From positions 1 through 38,513 of the forward strand of contig CATLBO010000019.1 in the NCBI GenBank assembly GCA_949879025.1: a stretch of 38,513 nt of DNA. Reading direction: 5' to 3'. The translations under genes and the position numbers were made by a program. The stretch is from an uncultured Hungatella sp. Lineage in GTDB: Bacteria > Bacillota > Clostridia > Lachnospirales > Lachnospiraceae. The notes under the pieces were generated by a model. The model saw only the letters and a program-made list of their open reading frames with translations. It was not told the origin of the DNA and searched no databases. Each line of letters opens with the position of its first letter. Position 1 is the stretch's first letter. This document shows positions 16,998-25,277 of the stretch, piece after piece.

Positions 16998-17510
16998 ATG
17001 AGGGAAATCTGGTATCTGTTGAAATGTCCGGAGGGGGACGAGGCGGATTATGCAAAGGACTGCCCCGGGCTTATGGCCTCGGGAGAAATGAAGGAGATCG
17101 TCTGCTTCCAGTACCAGCGCATGATGCGCTATGGCGGGCGGTGGCATCTGGAAAGGCGGACGGCGCTGCCGGGATGCGTCTTTTTGGACGGGATCAATGT
17201 CAGGATGCTGAAAAGAGACCGGCAAGGGGACAAGACGGCGGGGCGGGACGTTTCCCTGGCCCCGTGCGAAGCCCCGTATTTAAGGGATCTGTGCCGTGAC
17301 GGAAGGATCATCGAGCTGTCGAGGGGGATCATCAGGAACGGGGCCCCCGTCGTCACCAGCGGGCCCCTGCAGGGGCGGGAACGGCTGATCCGGAGGATTG
17401 ACCGCCACAAGAGGACGGCCCAGATAGAGATCCCCCTTGCCGGGGAAACCAGGAAGGTGACGGTGGGCCTGGAGATCTATGAGAAGGACGGGCTGGCCGG
17501 ACGGGAATAA
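16998..17510 (+). CDS. LoaP/NusG-like transcription antiterminator
   Basis: A 170-residue NusG paralogue. Residues 1 to about 105 form the NGN domain that binds RNA polymerase (starting REIWYLLKCPEGDE; GCVFLDG near the domain end). About 112-165 hold a KOW-like domain with VTSGPLQGRERLIRRIDRHK and a short beta strand AQIEIPL. Specialised NusG proteins of this kind (LoaP in Firmicutes, RfaH and UpxY elsewhere) stand at the head of long polysaccharide or polyketide operons and prevent premature termination within them. ATG 16998 follows GGGAGAAGGGGG; an in-frame GTG at 16962 lies in the preceding palindrome and is unlikely. It begins the very GC-rich block and is followed by a 530-nt leader before the first enzyme gene. 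Confidence 0.8.
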   Translation: MREIWYLLKCPEGDEADYAKDCPGLMASGEMKEIVCFQYQRMMRYGGRWHLERRTALPGCVFLDGINVRMLKRDRQGDKTAGRDVSLAPCEAPYLRDLCRDGRIIELSRGIIRNGAPVVTSGPLQGRERLIRRIDRHKRTAQIEIPLAGETRKVTVGLEIYEKDGLAGRE

Positions 17511-18041
17511 GAGGGCAGGGGCTGGGAAAGAAAGGCATTATGAGGGAACAGGATTGAGGGACGGACCGCCGAAGCATTGGCACGGGGGTCTGGAGCTCAT
17601 GGTCATATGGGCAGGCCGGCTCGCAGCGGGGCTTTCGCTTTTAGCTGTGGCATGGCGGAGCATGCCCTGAAGGCGGCGCTTATGGGCCGGCGGGAGCTTA
17701 AAGCCTGCCGCCGGCGTTTATGCGGCAGAGGGCGGAAGGGCATGGGGCGCTCGGAGTTTCAGGCCGTTCGCCTTCAGGATCAGAAGGGCCGCAAAGGAAG
17801 GAGCAGCTGGCCTGCGGGCTGGGGACGAGGGCCGCATGGCGCCCCCCGTCCCGGGTGGACGCAGGCCGTGGAAACGCAATCCGGGTGCCGGGTGCTTGAT
17901 GGGCCTTTAAAAGGCCGCGGGGGCCAGGACGGCGAAAGCGGGCCCGGATAGAAGGGAGGCGCCCGCAAGGGCGGAATTCATGGGAAGGGATTTGGAATTG
18001 AAGATGGGAATCAAAACGGCGGGGCCAGGAGGTGGGAAGTG
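17511..18041 (+). promoter_or_regulatory. Long GC-rich leader between the antiterminator and the first enzyme gene
   Basis: No convincing gene is present in these 531 nt. Several stems are visible: CTGCCGC/GCGGCAG (17705-17711/17722-17728), GGCCTT/AAGGCC (17902-17907/17911-17916) and CGCCC/GGGCG closed by a GCAA tetraloop (17960-17973). LoaP is known to act through an RNA hairpin in the leader of its target operon, so the leader is a candidate recognition region. Which stem matters cannot be told from sequence. A strong Shine-Dalgarno (AGGAGGTGGGA) closes the leader ahead of the deacetylase gene. Confidence 0.45.
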
Positions 18042-18713
18042 ATGAATTATCTGGTAGTGGCCGCGCACCCGGACGACGAGGTGCTGGGAGCCGGGGCCAC
18101 CATACATAAGCTGGTGAGGGAAGGCCATGACGTCGCCGTGGCCATCATGGCCAGCGGGGCGGACGCCAGGAGGGATCTGTCGGCCACCCTGCGGGCGGAC
18201 GAGGAGAAGGCCATGGGGATACTGGGGGTGGGGAAGGTGTTCCACGCCGACTTCCCCAACATAAAGATGAACACGGTGCCCCACCTGGAGCTGGTGCAGT
18301 TCATCGAGGCGTGCATAGACGGGTGGAGGGCCCAGGCGGTCATTACCCACCACCCGTCAGACGCCAACATCGACCACAAGGAGACCGGCAGGGCTGCCGG
18401 GGCTGCCTGCCGCCTGTTCCAGCGCAGGAGGGATGTGCCCAGGCTCAGGGAGTTCCTCTATATGGAAGTGCCAAGCAGCACGGAGTGGAGCCTGAACACG
18501 GCGGAAAACCGGTTCTCCCCCAACTTTTTCGTGGAGGTGGGGGAAGAGGGGGTCAGGAAGAAGATCGAGGCGCTGGGGGCGTATGCCGGCGTCATGCGCC
18601 CCTACCCCCATCCCCGGTCCCGGGAGGCCATCGGGGGCCTTGCCGCTTACCGGGGGGCCGGGGCGGGGTGCGATTACGCGGAAGCGTTCGAGTGCGCCTT
18701 CAGGAGCAGTTAA
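18042..18713 (+). CDS. PIG-L/LmbE family N-deacetylase
   Basis: A 223-residue protein of the GlcNAc-PI de-N-acetylase (PIG-L, LmbE) family. The zinc-binding motif AHPDDE is at residues 8-13, and the second metal/catalytic region is THHPSDANIDHKETG around residue 105. Members are zinc enzymes that remove the N-acetyl group from GlcNAc-like residues or related conjugates. In a polysaccharide locus it probably exposes a free amine on a sugar or lipid-linked intermediate. ATG 18042 and GTG 18039 are both possible; ATG is taken. The stop codon is immediately followed by the ATG of the sugar transferase, indicating coupled translation. Confidence 0.88.
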   Translation: MNYLVVAAHPDDEVLGAGATIHKLVREGHDVAVAIMASGADARRDLSATLRADEEKAMGILGVGKVFHADFPNIKMNTVPHLELVQFIEACIDGWRAQAVITHHPSDANIDHKETGRAAGAACRLFQRRRDVPRLREFLYMEVPSSTEWSLNTAENRFSPNFFVEVGEEGVRKKIEALGAYAGVMRPYPHPRSREAIGGLAAYRGAGAGCDYAEAFECAFRSS

Positions 18714-19319
18714 ATGTACAGGAGATATATAAAGCGGATGGCGGACGTGCTCCTCTGCGTCCTGGGCCTGGCGGTGTGCGCAGTCCCCATGGCGGTCATA
18801 GCGGCCGTCATCAGGCTGGACTCCAAGGGGCCGGCCCTGTTCAGGCAGGAGCGCCTGGGAAAGGACGAGAGGCCCTTCGTGATCTATAAGTTCCGGACCA
18901 TGTGCGACCGCGCCTACGAGATGGGGGGGATTGCGTCCCGTTCGGACGATCCCAGGATCACCAGGGCCGGGGCCTTCCTCAGGCGCTCCAGCCTGGACGA
19001 GCTGCCCCAGATGTTCAACATCCTCAAGGGCGACATGTCGATCATAGGGCCGCGGCCCATCCTGCCCTGGGAGTTCGACGGGTACCGGGACAACCCCAGG
19101 TACCGAAGGCGCCACGACATCGCGCCGGGGCTGTTCTGCACGGTGGACGTGTCCCTGCGGGCGGCGGCCACGCGCCAGAAGCAGTTCGAGATGGATGCGG
19201 AGTATGCGGACAGCGTGTCGTTTTCCCTGGACGCGCGGACTTTCTTCGGGGTTCTGGGCACGGTCCTTTCCGGCAGGAACGTGTACCGGGAAGAGGCGGA
19301 TGACAGGAACAGGCGATAA
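18714..19319 (+). CDS. Initiating sugar-phosphate transferase (bacterial sugar transferase family)
   Basis: A 201-residue monotopic phosphoglycosyl transferase of the WcaJ/PglC type. It has one N-terminal membrane helix (about residues 8-34), followed by LDSKGPALFRQERLGKD, FVIYKFRTM, the conserved DELPQMFNILKGDMS, and the IIGPRPILPWE motif. Such enzymes move a sugar 1-phosphate from a nucleotide sugar to undecaprenyl phosphate and so start the repeat unit. It lacks the N-terminal extra membrane domain of WbaP/WcaJ and is of the short PglC-like size. It is the only priming transferase in the window, so the polymer most likely begins with it. Confidence 0.92.
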   Translation: MYRRYIKRMADVLLCVLGLAVCAVPMAVIAAVIRLDSKGPALFRQERLGKDERPFVIYKFRTMCDRAYEMGGIASRSDDPRITRAGAFLRRSSLDELPQMFNILKGDMSIIGPRPILPWEFDGYRDNPRYRRRHDIAPGLFCTVDVSLRAAATRQKQFEMDAEYADSVSFSLDARTFFGVLGTVLSGRNVYREEADDRNRR

Positions 19320-19383
19320 GAAGAGACGATAAGAACCAATAAAAAAGAACACATCATAAACAAAGAGTCAGGAGGCGTTTTTC

Positions 19384-20502
19384 ATGGACAGGACCTTCAT
19401 CGTAATGGCAATCGAACACTACAACCCTCTGGGCATCGTCCGGAGCCTGGGGGAGAGGGGAATCCGGCCGGTGCTCATCGCCCTCCCCGGAAGGGCGCCG
19501 GTGGCGTCGGCGTCCCGCTACGTCAGCCGGGTGCACCGGGCTGCGGGCATGGAGGAGGCCTACGGCGTCCTCATGGACCGGTACGGGGACGGGAAGGGGG
19601 AGAAGCCGGTGCTGCTGTGCTGCGACGACAGGACCATGGGGTACCTTGACGCCCGCTACGGGGAGCTGAAGGACCGGTTCGTGCTCTTCAACGCAGGGGA
19701 GCCGGGCAGGATCACCAAGTACATGGACAAGATGGAGATCCTGGAGCTGGCCCGCAGGCATGGCCTGAAGGTACTGGACACGGCGGTGGCCAGGCGGGGG
19801 GAGGTCCCGGCCGGGCTGCGGTTTCCCGTGATCACCAAGTCCATATCCCCCAACGTGGGGGGATGGAAGTCGGACGTGCACATTTGCAGGAGCGTGGAGG
19901 AGCTGGAGGAGGCCTACAGGAGCATCCAGTCGCCGGACGTGGTGGTGCAGAGGTACATCGAGAAGAAGAACGAGTACTGCCTGGACGGCTTCAGCGTTGA
20001 TGGGGGGCGCCAGGTGTTCCACGCCATCGCCTCCTCCTACAACTACGTGATACCGGGCTACTACAGCCCCTACATGACGGTGTCCCGGCCCCTGGAGAGG
20101 TTTAAGGGGCCCCTGGAGGCCATGATGGCGGAAATCGGGTTCGAGGGCATTTACTCCGCCGAGTTCCTGGTGGATGAGGAGGGAGGCTACTGGTTCAGCG
20201 AAATCAACTTCCGCAACTCTACGTGGAGCTACGCCTCCTCCAGGGCGGGGATGCCGCTGCCGCTGCTGTGGGCCCGAGCCATGGAAAGGGGCGGGGTGGA
20301 CCCATCGGAGTACCGTGACATCCGGGAAGGCTTCACAGCCATGGTGGAGCCGGTAGACTACGCCAAGAGGGTGGTGGGCGGAGGGCTCTCCCCGGCGGAC
20401 TGGCTGATGGACTTCAAGGAGGCCGACTGCGGGTTCTATTACTCGAAGGAGGACCCGGAGCCTTTCCGGGAGGCGGTGAGGAACTGGGGGCGGCTGGGAT
20501 GA
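19384..20502 (+). CDS. ATP-grasp family ligase
   Basis: A 372-residue ATP-grasp protein. The N-terminal Rossmann-like domain (about 1-110) is followed by the ATP-binding part with FPVITKSISPNVGGWKSD, VVVQRYIEKKNEYCLDG and the metal-binding FSEINFRNS near residue 280. ATP-grasp enzymes join a carboxylate, activated as an acyl phosphate, to an amine or thiol. A neighbouring deacetylase can create a free sugar amine and a BCCT transporter can import a small zwitterion or amino acid, so an amide-forming decoration step is plausible but unproven. CAGGAGG at 19368-19374 precedes the ATG. Strongly GC-rich, like its neighbours. The exact substrates are unknown. Confidence 0.85.
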   Translation: MDRTFIVMAIEHYNPLGIVRSLGERGIRPVLIALPGRAPVASASRYVSRVHRAAGMEEAYGVLMDRYGDGKGEKPVLLCCDDRTMGYLDARYGELKDRFVLFNAGEPGRITKYMDKMEILELARRHGLKVLDTAVARRGEVPAGLRFPVITKSISPNVGGWKSDVHICRSVEELEEAYRSIQSPDVVVQRYIEKKNEYCLDGFSVDGGRQVFHAIASSYNYVIPGYYSPYMTVSRPLERFKGPLEAMMAEIGFEGIYSAEFLVDEEGGYWFSEINFRNSTWSYASSRAGMPLPLLWARAMERGGVDPSEYRDIREGFTAMVEPVDYAKRVVGGGLSPADWLMDFKEADCGFYYSKEDPEPFREAVRNWGRLG

Positions 20503-20527
20503 GGGGCCCATGGGAAGGAGGCAGAGC

Positions 20528-22045
20528 ATGGAATGGATGAGGAAGAACCGGGTGTTCCTGATTTCGGTGGCCCTGTCCCTTCTTTTGATTGCATACGGGC
20601 TCCTGTTCCGTCGGCAGCTGGCGGAAACGTCGGACGCCATCATGGCGTGGGTCAGCGGCCGGTTCGGGTGGCTTTACGTCCTGGTGGTGTTTTTCCTGCT
20701 GTTCTTCCTGGGATGGCTGGCATGGGGAAGATACGGGGCGGTGCGCCTGGGGGATGACGGCGACAGGCCGGAGTACGGGAACTTCAGCTGGTTCGCCATG
20801 CTGTTCTGCGGAAGCACGGGGATCGGGCTGGTGTTCTGGTCCGTGGCGGAGCCGCTGTCCCATTACGTCAGCCCGCCCGGCGGGATCGAGCCGGGAAGCC
20901 GGGAGGCGGCGGAGTTCGCCGTCCGCACCTGCTTCCTGCACTGGGGGGTCACCCAGTGGGCGTGCTTCGCCATCGTGGGCCTGGGAATGGCCTACTTCCA
21001 GTTCCGGAAGAAGAAGGGGAGCCAGGTCAGCGCGCTGCTGGCCCCACTGGCGGGAGAAAAGGCGGTCCAGGGGGGGTTCGGCAGGGCGGTGGACGTCTTC
21101 GCAGTGCTGGTATCCGTGGCGGGGGTGGCCACGTCCCTGGGCCTGGGGGTATCTCAGATATGCGGCGGGCTGAGTTACCTGTGGGGGGTGCCGGACAATG
21201 GGACGACACGTCTGGCCATCATAGCGGCCATCACGTGCGTGTTCCTGTTAAGCGCCGTAAGCGGCATTGACAAGGGGATCAGGCTCCTGTCGGGAATCAA
21301 TGCGTGGCTGGCCATGGGGCTGCTGGTGCTGGGGTTTTTGGCCGGGCCGCGGGTCAGGATGCTGAATGTGCTGGTAAACGGGCTGGGCCAGCACCTGCAG
21401 AACCTCATAGGGGATACCGCAATGCTGGACCCCTTTGGAGACGGCGCCTGGGTTACGAACTGGCGGGTGTTCTATTTCGCCTGGTTCATGGCGTGGACGC
21501 CGTTCGTGGGGATGTTCATAGCCAGGATCTCCAAGGGGCGCACGGTGCGGGAATTCATCCTGGGGGTGGTGGTGATCCCCACAGCGGTGACCATCCTGTG
21601 GCTGTCGGTGTTCGGCACCATGGCCCTGGAGGCGGCTGGGGAGTGGGGCCTGGAGGAAGCGGCGAAGCTGGCGTCGTCGCCGGAGACTGCAGTGTTCATC
21701 GTGTTTGAGAGGTATCCCCTGAGCCGGGGGCTGTCTGCGCTGGTGATCGTGCTGCTGGGGATCTTTTTCATCACGTCCGCAGATTCGGCCACGTTTTCCC
21801 TGGGCATGATGACCTCGGGTGGGGAGCAGAACCCTCCCAAATGGAAGCGGGCCGTGTGGGCCCTGGTGGAGGCGGTGACGGCTGGCGTGCTCTTGTCGGC
21901 GGGAAGTCTAAAGCCGCTGCAGACTATATCCATAGCGGCCACGCTGCCGTTCCTCCTGGTCATCCTGGCCATATGCGCCGGGCTGTACAAGGCGCTGGGG
22001 GAGGAACGGGACGGAGACGGGAAGGGCCAAGGAAATAAGAAATAG
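20528..22045 (+). CDS. BCCT family transporter (betaine/carnitine/choline-type)
   Basis: A 505-residue, 12-helix BCCT transporter. Visible family motifs are CGSTGIGLVFWSVAEPLSHY, the helix-4 aromatic box LHWGVTQWACFAIVG, and WTPFVGMFIARISKGRTVRE. In helix 8 the usual FYWAWW is FYFAWF, so two tryptophans of the trimethylammonium-binding box are phenylalanines; the cargo may not be a classic betaine. BCCT proteins import quaternary amines or amino-acid-like zwitterions by sodium or proton symport, or by exchange. AAGGAGG (20515-20521) marks ATG 20528; an in-frame ATG at 20510 has no such site. A BCCT gene inside a polysaccharide cluster, directly behind an ATP-grasp ligase, is unusual. Confidence 0.9.
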   Translation: MEWMRKNRVFLISVALSLLLIAYGLLFRRQLAETSDAIMAWVSGRFGWLYVLVVFFLLFFLGWLAWGRYGAVRLGDDGDRPEYGNFSWFAMLFCGSTGIGLVFWSVAEPLSHYVSPPGGIEPGSREAAEFAVRTCFLHWGVTQWACFAIVGLGMAYFQFRKKKGSQVSALLAPLAGEKAVQGGFGRAVDVFAVLVSVAGVATSLGLGVSQICGGLSYLWGVPDNGTTRLAIIAAITCVFLLSAVSGIDKGIRLLSGINAWLAMGLLVLGFLAGPRVRMLNVLVNGLGQHLQNLIGDTAMLDPFGDGAWVTNWRVFYFAWFMAWTPFVGMFIARISKGRTVREFILGVVVIPTAVTILWLSVFGTMALEAAGEWGLEEAAKLASSPETAVFIVFERYPLSRGLSALVIVLLGIFFITSADSATFSLGMMTSGGEQNPPKWKRAVWALVEAVTAGVLLSAGSLKPLQTISIAATLPFLLVILAICAGLYKALGEERDGDGKGQGNKK

Positions 22046-22091
22046 GGAAATAAGAAAAAACAGGAATCTGTCAGGAGCAGGAGGACGGGGA

Positions 22092-22946
22092 GTGAAGAGG
22101 ATACTGATTATTGGGAAGGGAAGCTATCTTGGAGAGTCGCTAAAGAAGTGGCTGGACAGGAGCCCGGAGAAATACCATACAAAGATGGCGTCCTCGTTAG
22201 GCCGCAGGTGGGAGGAGGCCGACTTTTCCGGTGCCGACACGGTGGTGGACTTCGCAGGAATCGCCCACGTGAACCGTCCCCCAGAGGAGATGAAGCCGCT
22301 GTTCTATGCGGTCAACCGGGATCTGACGGGGGAGATCGGGAGGCACGCCAAGGAGCAGGGGGTGAGGCATTTCGTTTACTTCAGTTCCATGAACGTGTAC
22401 GGTGACGGCTGCCAGTGCGTGGAGGATCGGGGGACGGAGAGGCCCGAGAGCTTTTACGGTGACAGCAAGCTGCAGGGCGACCGGGAGCTGGAAAGGCTGG
22501 AGGACAGCGGTTTCGTGGTGGCCCACATCCGCCCGCCCTTCGTATACGGGAAGGGGTGCACGGGAAACTACGGGGCCATAAGCAGGATAGCCAGGAGGAC
22601 CCCGGTATTTCCGGAGTACGGGAACAGAAAGTCCATGATTTACATTGACAACCTCTGCGAGTTCGTCAGGCTGGTGATCGAGGAAGGGAGCGGCGGGATC
22701 TTCACGCCGCAGAACCGAGAGCTGGTGTCCACGACGGAGCTGGTGAGGGAGATAGCGGAGAACGCAGGGCACAAGGTGCGGTTCACCAGGCTGTTCAACT
22801 GGGGGATCGGTCCGGGGATAAGGCTTTCCAAGGCGGTGAGACGGGCTTTTGCGGATGACTGCTACGCCCGGGAGCTGTCAGACTACTGGGATTATGGATA
22901 CTGCGTTGTTGATTTTAAGGAGAGCATTAGAAGGACGGAAGGATAA
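22092..22946 (+). CDS. SDR-type NAD-dependent epimerase/dehydratase
   Basis: A 284-residue extended short-chain dehydrogenase. The Rossmann start is ILIIGKGSYLGES (variant of GxxGxxG), the catalytic pair is in SFYGDSKLQGD (Tyr-x3-Lys), and the active-site Ser region is FVYFSSMNVYGD. C-terminal sequence PVFPEYGNRKSMIYIDNLCE is typical of sugar-nucleotide epimerases and 4-ketohexose reductases. It probably modifies a UDP- or lipid-linked sugar of the repeat unit; the substrate is unknown. The start is a GTG at 22092 behind CAGGAGGA. It is the last gene of the GC-rich block; about 50 nt later composition drops sharply. Confidence 0.82.
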   Translation: MKRILIIGKGSYLGESLKKWLDRSPEKYHTKMASSLGRRWEEADFSGADTVVDFAGIAHVNRPPEEMKPLFYAVNRDLTGEIGRHAKEQGVRHFVYFSSMNVYGDGCQCVEDRGTERPESFYGDSKLQGDRELERLEDSGFVVAHIRPPFVYGKGCTGNYGAISRIARRTPVFPEYGNRKSMIYIDNLCEFVRLVIEEGSGGIFTPQNRELVSTTELVREIAENAGHKVRFTRLFNWGIGPGIRLSKAVRRAFADDCYARELSDYWDYGYCVVDFKESIRRTEG

Positions 22947-22998
22947 CACCAATTTTTACACGAAAAGAGACAGTGATGCTTTTAGAGGTGCTGTAACT

Positions 22999-24219
22999 AT
23001 GAAAATAATGTATTTGAATGATGTGGGATTAGATACACCCAATTCCAATAATCATTTAGTTATTACCATGCTAAAGACATTTCTGGATGCCGGAAATGAG
23101 GTATATTTAGTTGAAAGCCATACAACAGGGAAGTATGATGATGTTCCTGCTGTATTAAAGACGTATAAAAAATTGCATCCAGTAATAATAGAAAAGAAGC
23201 AGGCTGGCAGGACTAATTTTGTGAAAAGGTATTTAAATTCTATTTTTTTTGAATATAAAGCATACAGAAAATGGAAGAAATTTATAAAGGAGATTGATGT
23301 TGTTTTACTTCAGTCGCATTATACCGCTACCTTTTCGGAACTTTTTCTAAAAAAGCATATAGAGAATGTTGTTTTTTATATTTTTGATATTTTTCCTGGC
23401 GAAGCTTATATTAATGGAAATATAAAAAATAAATTTGTATTTAACTGTCTTTTTAATCTTCAGAAAATACTATATAAAAATTGCAGATTGTTTTTAACAT
23501 TAACAGAGGATACTAAGAGAACCTTGGTTTCTTTAGGAGTCGATCAACAAAAAATAGCTATAGTTCCAAATTGGTTTGACGAATCTGTGATAAAAGAGAT
23601 CCCAAGACAGGAAAATAAGTTCATACGTGAATTTAACCTTGATGACTCAATACATTATATTCAGTATGCTGGAACATTAGGAGTTTCTTACGATTTTGAT
23701 TTACTATTCAGAGTTGCGGTGAAACTGAAGAATCGTAAAGATATTGTATTTCAGATTGTAGGCGATGGAATATATTTAGGCCACTTAATGGAGTTGGCAG
23801 AAAAAGAAAGTCTTTCTAATATCCAGTTTATTCCATGGCAGCCTATAGAAAGACTATCAGATGTTTATAGTGCCTGTACATTACAGATTGTTCCAATGCG
23901 AAAACAGGTTATAAAAAATTCATACCCCAGTAAAATATTGCCCCTAATGGCCTGTGGAAGAGTACCAGTTATATCCGTAGATGAGGACAGCTGGTTTTAC
24001 GAAGATATTAATAGAAATAAAGTGGGCATTGCTGTTCCGCTAGATGATGAGGATGGTTTGGCAAATGGAATAGTCAAACTGATTGATAACAGAAAGCTAA
24101 GGAGAGAAATGCAGAGCAATGCAAAAAACTATGTAGGACGAAATTATGCATCTGGGTTAAATACACGGAAAATGCTTAATGAGTTCTATAAACTTATCGG
24201 GGAGAAAACAAATGAATAA
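22999..24219 (+). CDS. Glycosyltransferase family 4-like protein
   Basis: A 406-residue GT-B glycosyltransferase. The N-terminal acceptor domain is about residues 1-190. The donor half has IHYIQYAGTLGVSYDFDLL, FQIVGDGIYLGHLMELAE, and MRKQVIKNSYPSKILPLMAC, followed by GVAVPLDDEDG-like IAVPLDDEDGLANGIVKLID. The order GxxG-like loop, VGDG and the S-x-Ks-PxK segment are typical of family GT4. ATG 22999 has GAGGTG at 22985-22990; an open frame upstream to 22849 lies within the previous gene and is ignored. It is the first gene of the AT-rich block. It overlaps the fnlA gene by 8 nt. Confidence 0.85.
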   Translation: MKIMYLNDVGLDTPNSNNHLVITMLKTFLDAGNEVYLVESHTTGKYDDVPAVLKTYKKLHPVIIEKKQAGRTNFVKRYLNSIFFEYKAYRKWKKFIKEIDVVLLQSHYTATFSELFLKKHIENVVFYIFDIFPGEAYINGNIKNKFVFNCLFNLQKILYKNCRLFLTLTEDTKRTLVSLGVDQQKIAIVPNWFDESVIKEIPRQENKFIREFNLDDSIHYIQYAGTLGVSYDFDLLFRVAVKLKNRKDIVFQIVGDGIYLGHLMELAEKESLSNIQFIPWQPIERLSDVYSACTLQIVPMRKQVIKNSYPSKILPLMACGRVPVISVDEDSWFYEDINRNKVGIAVPLDDEDGLANGIVKLIDNRKLRREMQSNAKNYVGRNYASGLNTRKMLNEFYKLIGEKTNE

Positions 24220-25246
24220 TTCCTTTAATAATAAAACCTTAATGATTACAGGAGGAACTGGTTCATTTGGCAATGCAGTTTTAAAGCACTTTTTAGGCTC
24301 TGAACTTCGCGAAATCAGAATATTCAGTCGTGATGAAAAGAAGCAAGATGATATGAGACATGATCTGCAGGCGAAATATCCTGAATATGCTTCTAAGGTA
24401 AAGTTTTTTATCGGCGATGTAAGAGACTTTAGATCAGTTGCTGATGCGATGCCAGGCGTTGATTACATTTTTCATGCAGCAGCGCTTAAACAGGTTCCTT
24501 CGTGTGAATTTTTTCCGATGCAGGCTGTAAAAACGAATGTAGAAGGAACAGACAATGTTCTTCATGCTGCAATCGATGCTGACGTGAAAAGAGTTGTTTG
24601 CCTCAGCACAGATAAGGCAGCTTATCCTATTAATGCAATGGGAATCAGTAAAGCCATGATGGAACATGTCATCTATGCGAATGCAAGGCTTGCTGCGGAA
24701 AGAGGCGGAACAGTTATTTGTTGTACCAGATATGGGAATGTAATGTGCAGCCGAGGTTCTGTTATTCCATTATTTGTGGAGCAAATTAAGAATAACCATC
24801 CGCTTACAATTACAGATCCTAAGATGACACGGTTTTTAATGAACTTAGATGAAGCGGTTGATCTGGTACAATATGCATTTGAGCATGCAGAACCAGGCGA
24901 TTTATTTATTCAAAAGGCAGATGCGTCAACAATTGGGGACCTGGCAAAAGCGGTACAGGAGTTATTTGGAAATACAGGATTACAAATTATTGGCTCCAGA
25001 CATGGAGAAAAACTTTATGAAACTCTTATGACAAGAGAAGAAGCAGCAAGGTCGACTGATATGGGGATATATTATTGTGTCCATGCCGACAATAGAGATC
25101 TAAACTATGATAAGTTTTTAGTACATGGAAATAGGCAATCCAAAGTTTTTCAGGATTATACAAGTGAAAACACAAACTTATTAGATGTCAATAAAATCAA
25201 GGAAAAACTAAAAACTACAGATTATATAAAATCGCTATTAGAATAG
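24212..25246 (+). CDS. fnlA: UDP-GlcNAc 4,6-dehydratase (inverting), FnlA/CapE/WbjB type
   Basis: A 344-residue SDR enzyme converting UDP-GlcNAc, with C5 inversion, to a 4-keto-6-deoxy L-hexose, the first step toward L-FucNAc-, L-QuiNAc- or L-RhaNAc-like sugars. Motifs: MITGGTGSFGNAVLKHF, RIFSRDEKKQDDMRHDLQ, HAAALKQVPSCEFFPMQAVK, STDKAAYPINAMGISKAMME and TRYGNVMCSRGSVIPLF. The catalytic Tyr of ordinary SDRs is Met in MGISK, as is usual for this branch. The ATG at 24212 is inside the end of the previous gene, preceded by GGGGAGAA. No FnlC-like 2-epimerase is present in the window, so the end product may differ from L-FucNAc. Confidence 0.93.
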   Translation: MNNSFNNKTLMITGGTGSFGNAVLKHFLGSELREIRIFSRDEKKQDDMRHDLQAKYPEYASKVKFFIGDVRDFRSVADAMPGVDYIFHAAALKQVPSCEFFPMQAVKTNVEGTDNVLHAAIDADVKRVVCLSTDKAAYPINAMGISKAMMEHVIYANARLAAERGGTVICCTRYGNVMCSRGSVIPLFVEQIKNNHPLTITDPKMTRFLMNLDEAVDLVQYAFEHAEPGDLFIQKADASTIGDLAKAVQELFGNTGLQIIGSRHGEKLYETLMTREEAARSTDMGIYYCVHADNRDLNYDKFLVHGNRQSKVFQDYTSENTNLLDVNKIKEKLKTTDYIKSLLE

Positions 25247-25277
25247 AAACTAATTGAAAACCATAAGGATTAAAAAA

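Noticed and set aside
18357..20643. Long minus-strand open frames opposite the sugar transferase and ATP-grasp genes
   Set aside because: Very GC-rich DNA rarely contains stops in antisense frames; products are Pro/Arg/His-rich and the plus-strand genes are clear.
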